NCBI GenBank assembly: GCA_007570785.1
Contig: ML664731.1
Location: 26,407 to 90,406, forward strand
Direction: 5' to 3'
DNA: 64,000 bases
Source of the DNA: Antilocapra americana
Lineage: Eukaryota; Chordata; Mammalia; Artiodactyla; Antilocapridae
Of the stretch, positions 59,310 through 64,000 are shown one piece after another. Under the pieces are notes generated by a model. It worked only from the letters and a program-made list of their open reading frames with translations. It had not been told where the DNA came from and did not search any database. A program made the translations under genes and the position numbers. Positions within the stretch are counted from its first letter, which is position 1, and every line of letters starts with the position of its first letter.

Positions 59310-61320
59310 ATTTTTTTTTAATTTCTCATTTTTTATTGAGGTAGAATTGATATAAAACATTGTACTAGTTTTAGGTATAAAACATAATGACTTGATATTT
59401 GTATATATGTCAAATAATAGACAAAAACAATAGAATGGAAAAGACTAGAGATCTCTTCAAGAACACTAAGATACCAAGGGAACATTTCATGCAAAGATGG
59501 GCATAATAAAGGGCAGAAATGGTGTGGACCTAACAGAAGCAGAAAATATAAAGAAGAGGTGGCAAGAATACACAGAAGAACTATACAGAAAATACCATGA
59601 CCCAGATAACCACAGTGGTGTGATTACTTAACTAGAGCCAGACATCCTGGAATGAGAAGTCAAGTGGGCCTTAGGAAGCATCACTACGAGCAAAACTAGT
59701 GGAGGTGATGAAATTCCAGTGGAGCTATTTCAAATCCTAAAAGATGATGCTGTGAAAGTGTTGCACTCAGTATGTCAGCAAATTTGGAACACTCAGCAGT
59801 GGCCATAGACTGAAAAGGTCAGTTTTCATTCCAATCCCAAAGAAGGGTAGTGCCAAAGAATGTTCAAACTACCGCACAATTGCGCTCATCTCACATACTA
59901 GCAAAGTAATGTCCAAAATTCTCTGTGCAAGGCTTCAATAGTACATTAACCATGAACTTCCAGAGGTTCAAGTTGGATTTATAAAAGGCAGAGGAACCAG
60001 AGATCAAATTAGTAACCTCTGGGAATCATTGAAAAAGCAAGAGAGCTCCAGAAAAACACATACTCTGCTTTATTGACTATGCCAAAGCCTTTGACTGTGT
60101 GGATCACAACAAACTGAAAATTCTTAAAGAAATGGGACTACCAGACCACCTGACCTGTCTCCTGAGAAATCTGTATGCAAGTCAAGAAGCAACAATTAGA
60201 ACCGGACATGGAACAACAGACTGGTTTCAAATCAGGAAAGAAGTACGTCAAGGCTGTATATTGTCACCCTACTTATTTAATTTATATGCAGAGTACATTA
60301 TGGGAAATCCTGGATGGATGAAGCACAAGCTGGAATCAAGATTGCCAGGAGAAATATCAATAACCTCAGATATACTAATGATACCACTCTTATGGCAGAA
60401 AGTGAAGAACTAAAGAGCCTCATGATGAAAGTGAAAGAGGAGAGTAAAAGGTTGGCTTAAGACTCAACATTCAGAAAACTAAGATCATGGCATCCAGTCC
60501 CATCACTTCATGAAAATAGATGGGGAAACAATGGATACAGTGACAGACTTCATTTTTGGGGGCTCCAAAATCACTTCAGATGATTTCTGCACCCATGAAA
60601 TTAAAAGACGCTTGCCCCTTAGAAGAAAAGCTATGACCAACTTAGATGGAATATTGAAAAGCAGAGACTTTGGCAATAATGGTCTGTTTGGTCAAAGCTA
60701 TGGTTTTTCCAGTAGTCATGTGTGGATGTGAGTAGGATCATAAAGAAAGCTGAACACTGAATAATTGATGGTTTTGAATTGTTGTTGGAGAAAGACTCTT
60801 TAGAGTCCCTTGAACTGCAAGGAGATCTAACCAGTTAATCCTAAAGGATATCAGTCCTGTACATTCATTGGAAGGACTGATGCTGAAGCTGAAACTCCAA
60901 TACTTTGGCCTGCTGATGTGAAGAACTGACTCATTGGAAAAGACCCTGATGCTGGGCATGATTGAAGGCAGGAGACGACAGAGGATGAGATGATTGGATG
61001 GCATCACCGACTCGATGGACATAGGTTTGAATAGGCTCCAGGAGTTGGTGATGGACAGGGAAGTCTGGCATGCTGCAGTCCATGGGCTCACAAAGAGCTG
61101 GACATGACTGAGCAACTAAGCTAAACTGAACTGATATATGGCAAAGTGATCACCTCAATAATTTATCCTAACATCTGTCACTATGCATAGTTATAATTTT
61201 TTTTCTTATTTGTCTTAAGATGAGACCCTTTATGATCGACTGTCTTAGCAACTTTCAAATATGCAATATGGCATTATTAACTACAGTCACAGTGCTGTAG
61301 ATTGCATCACAATGGGGTAA
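59310..61320 (-). mobile_element. L1 3' end interrupted by BovB
   Basis: Antisense L1 3' UTR in two pieces, 59310-59414 and 61134-61320. 'cattttttattgaggtagaa' lies before the gap. 'gcaaagtgatcacctcaata', 'cttagcaactttcaaatatg' and 'ttaactacagtcacagtgct' lie after it. The consensus continues directly across the inserted BovB. Confidence 0.85.
59403..61145 (+). mobile_element. BovB LINE, 1.7 kb, with TSD, RT box YTND
   Basis: Sense BovB, 5'-truncated, 59415-61133. Flanks ATATATGTCAAA (59403-59414) and ATATATGGCAAA (61134-61145) are a 12-bp target duplication with one mismatch in the host L1. The element begins in the linker after the endonuclease, then the RT: 'KGRGTRDQI' near 59986, and 'VDHNKLKILKEMGLPDH' at 60100. 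The YADD box reads Tyr-Thr-Asn-Asp at 60371-60382. The longest open pieces are 104 and 73 codons (60099-60413, 60510-60731). The 3' end is 'aactaagctaaactgaactg'. The 125-codon minus-strand ORF at 60738-61115 is antisense. Confidence 0.95.
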
Positions 61321-62661
61321 CATTTTTAATGTTCTGCCTGCCATTTGGCAAACATAAAAAATGATAATTGTTATCATAACCATTAGAGCAATTATAAATG
61401 TTATTTGAATAAAAACTTTGAAAACTAAATTTTTCCATGGTTCATTCATGTCCAGATGCTTAAACATATTTTGTTTTTCTTTAGAACACTAAAATGACTC
61501 TCCTGAGTATCTCTGAAGCATTTATTTCTAAAAATCTTTTCCTCAGGTGAAAGTGACATTTATTTGATGTGTTCAGAGCATCTCTGAATATATTTGAGGC
61601 TTCAACTACTTTTACATTTTCCTTTCCTTTATTTCTCTTTGGGAGGAGATAAATTGATCATCTTCCCTTGAACAAATTGGACCAGGGACGCTTTCATTTG
61701 GTTCAGAGATTACATTATATTTTGGAATTGGAGAAGACCCAGAGGTTTTTCTGATTGTTATTTTTGGAGTTCATTACATTATGCTCATCAGATCTCTCTT
61801 AGCACATGTGCACATTGATTAAAACAGCAAAATGATTAAAGCAATGTATCAAGTGACAATCTCCAGACAACTTGAAAACCCCAAAGACCTTCTTTCCCCA
61901 AGCAAGACAGGCACAAATGTTTAGTATTCATTTTATACAATTGGCAAGACTATTTAAACAATCTAGGAAACATAGTTTCAAATGGCCAAGGCTGATGTAC
62001 AATGGGCTATTTGAAAAATAGCTAACTTGTCCCTTTACCTCAAGGAGGATGTTGATGCAAATTGAGTACAAGTCCCCAGCACGATTTGTAAAATTTAAAT
62101 ACTCATTCCACGGTCATATCTGGTGGTGACAGCAGTGTGTAGTTAGCGGCTCATAGGCTAAAAATATATATGTCTGTACAAAATAGTTAATAGTTATAAC
62201 AATATATATGAATTTCATTATTATTATAGATATATAAAATGCACTAAATAAAATTTTAAAATACAGTTTTATATTGATGGTATTATTATATAGTGTGTAA
62301 TCTAAAACTATTTAATGCCCCCAGGATAAAAGGAAAAGAAATAAAAATGTGTGCACCATGGTACTGATAAATAACAGTAGCAATCAAATTGAAATAAAAT
62401 CATATTGAGAGCAAATCCAATTTTGGACACAGAATAAAAGGTTTATTTTGATGGCAAATCTGATTTTACAGTCATTTTTCAAGGAGAAACTATTCCTGAA
62501 AACAAACTCTATCTGGTCTTGATGTACCGTGTTTGAGTGTAATACTTCCAGAATTCTTGAACCTTTACATGACTTGCCCTAATAAGGCAGAGGCTGAGGT
62601 GTGAGGCTAGATTGGAAAGGCAGGATGAAGAGAGACAATAGTTTTTGATTAGTGGGCATCT
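61321..62661. other. Unique sequence, candidate conserved non-coding
   Basis: No transposon is recognised. 61500-62150 has balanced composition with several homeodomain- or TCF-like AT core words and no ORF; it could be conserved non-coding DNA. 62160-62300 is TA-rich simple sequence. Confidence 0.4.
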
Positions 62662-62951
62662 CTGGATAAGATGGAGAAGGAAATGGCAACCCACTCCAGT
62701 ATTCTTGCCTAGAGAATCCTGTGGACAGAGGAGCCTGGTAGGCTGCTGTCCATAGGGTCGCATAGAGTCGGACACAACTGAAGCAACTTAGCATGCATGC
62801 ATGCATTGGAGAAGGAAACGGCAACCCAGTCCAATATTCTTACCTGGAGAATCCCAGGGACAGGGGAGCCTGGTGGGCTGCCATCTATGGGGTCACACAG
62901 AGTTGGACACGACTGAAGCGACTTAGCAGCAGCAGCAGCAGCTGGATAAGA
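62662..62951 (+). mobile_element. Bov-A2 SINE dimer with perfect TSD
   Basis: Two BovA monomers in tandem (about 62672-62795 and 62808-62941). They are linked by a (GCAT)n stretch at 62790-62806, and the element ends in an (AGC)n tail at 62925-62942. Each monomer has 'ggcaacccactccagtattc'-type sequence and a 'gacacaactgaagcaactta'-type end. CTGGATAAGA at 62662-62671 and 62942-62951 is a perfect 10-bp target duplication. It looks young. Confidence 0.93.
62925..62942. repeat. (AGC)6 tail
   Basis: Trinucleotide tail of the Bov-A2 element, a common seed for polymorphic CAG microsatellites in ruminants. Confidence 0.92.
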
Positions 62952-63450
62952 AAGATGGTATTTAAAGATTGGGAATAAATTCTAGTAACTCCTTAGAGTA
63001 TGTGAATAAACAATGAAATGATGCTTTTTTTCTATTTGCTGACACACTCCCTGAGCAAACCAAAACTACAAATGAATGAAGAGGTATCAAATAATCATGC
63101 AAAGGAGGTTAATGGTGAGGCTAATTTAGACTAATAGACTAAAGGTAGCAATGATCACTGTCAAATTACGTAGCCTTCTCCTTTTGTGACAATTACTCCT
63201 GACCACAGATTCTTTCTAATATTTTTGCAATATGCTACCCAGATCTTCACCTGGCTGATTGCCTCTTACCTATCTCAACTCCTGGTTTTATTTTTTGTCA
63301 TTTAACTCTTGCTAGTAATATTTTTGACATATATGCTTTTCTTTTGTTCTCTCACCCCTGGAATAAGTCTCCTGAAAGAAGGGTCTGAAGAGAGTCACCC
63401 TTTTGCCAGTGTGTAGCTCAGTGATGAGCACAAAGAAAGTAATTAATATA
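62952..63450. other. Unique sequence
   Basis: No gene or repeat is recognised between the SINE and the terminal L1. Confidence 0.5.
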
Positions 63451-63455
63451 CTTTC

Positions 63456-63829
63456 TTTTTTTTTTTTTATTATTGCTTTTGCCATACATTGTCATGATAT
63501 CACCATGGGTTTACATATGCTTCCCCTCCGGGTCCCCCCTCCCTCCTCCCTCCCCCCCGGGAAATCTCGCTGCACCAGTCCCGAGCATCAATCCTGGGCT
63601 GGCGATTGATTAGACACATGACAATTAACATGCTTCAATGCCCTTCTCCCATCTCATCCCACCCTTACCCTCATCCACAAAGTCCACAAGTCTATTCTAT
63701 ACATCTGCGTTCCTTTTGTTGTCTCCCATGTTGGGTTCTCATTACTGTCTTTCTAAATTCCATATATATGTGTTAATATACTGTATTGTTGTTTTTGCTT
63801 CTGGCTTACTTCACTCTGGATAATGAGCC
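63456..63829 (-). mobile_element. Ruminant L1 3' UTR (young), 3' part of inverted copy
   Basis: Minus-strand L1. The poly(A) tail appears as T13 at 63456-63468, then 'tattgcttttgccatacatt', a C-rich 3' UTR block around 63520-63560, and 'aaattccatatatatgtgtt' to 'gcttacttcactctggataa'. It is close to the ruminant L1 consensus, so relatively recent. The orientation flips at 63829-63831. Confidence 0.92.
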
Positions 63830-64000
63830 ACGTGCACCCCAATGTTCATCGCTGCATTGTTTACAATAGCCAGGACATGGAAGCAACCTAGATGCCCATC
63901 AACTGACGAATGGATAAGAAAGCTGTGGTATATATACACAATGGAATATTACTCAGCATTAAAAAAAAATTCATTTGAAGCAATTCTACTCAGAGGGACC
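63830..64000 (+). mobile_element. Ruminant L1, inverted 5' part of the same copy
   Basis: Plus-strand L1. 'cgtgcaccccaatgttcatc', 'caatagccaggacatggaag' and 'ggaatattactcagcattaa' follow each other up to the window end. In L1 coordinates this piece lies just upstream of the minus-strand piece. It is cut by the window, so the far end and the second target duplication are not visible. Confidence 0.92.

Noticed and set aside
1..64000. CRISPR array, operon, phage or bacterial mobile system
   Set aside because: The window is mammalian. Repeats are dispersed retrotransposons, not regularly spaced direct repeats, and there are no dense co-directional genes.

Overview
The window is mammalian, from a ruminant (Bovidae-type: cattle, buffalo, sheep or goat). 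It is AT-rich and has no intact protein-coding gene. The lineage call rests on repeats found only in ruminants: many copies of the RTE-clade LINE BovB, tRNA-Glu/BovB composite SINEs (Bov-tA, Bov-A2) and a bovine-type L1 whose 3' end carries the ruminant 3' UTR. Older layers shared by all mammals are present too: MIR, L2, L1M, a MaLR LTR, a Tigger-like MITE and a hAT-like element. Short ORFs are scattered throughout, but none looks like a host exon. The longer ones are pieces of BovB reverse transcriptase, SINE translations or a dead ribosomal-protein copy. The window is intergenic or deep intronic; the sequence does not say which.

Layout. 1-7 kb: an L1 3' fragment, a Bov-tA SINE, an L2 remnant, a CHR-type SINE and MIRs in mostly unique DNA. 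7-8 kb: a 5'-truncated BovB with target-site duplication (TSD). 8-17.9 kb: mainly unique AT-rich DNA with old MIR, L2 and unassigned repeats. 17.9-21.6 kb: a nested stack in which one minus-strand L1 hosts a Bov-tA SINE, a full-length RPL3 processed pseudogene with TSD, and a 350-bp foreign segment. 22.3-39.1 kb: the BovB-rich zone, with eight BovB pieces, including one of about 2.6 kb and one with a 5' inversion. 39.1-42.7 kb: the longest repeat-poor stretch. 42.7-47.8 kb: an internally deleted L1, L1M pieces, a MaLR LTR, SINEs and a chimeric BovB/SINE scrap. 48.5-54.5 kb: a BovB end, a short telomere-like tract, an L1 3' end and a dimeric SINE. 54.9-58.3 kb: minus-strand L1 sequence broken by a Tigger-like MITE (TA duplication) and by a MaLR LTR. 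59.3-61.3 kb: BovB inserted with TSD into an L1 3' end. 62.7-64 kb: a Bov-A2 dimer with perfect TSD and a young L1 with a 5' inversion that runs off the window end.

BovB supplies about 8.4 kb (roughly 13%). Every BovB copy that reaches the reverse-transcriptase YADD box has a broken box, so nothing here can move by itself. No new gene system was found. The notable content is structural: twin-priming-type inversions in two LINE clades, nested insertions that give relative ages, and an L1 5' UTR joined directly to an L1 3' UTR. Repeat family names come from recognising consensus features by eye, not from a database search.
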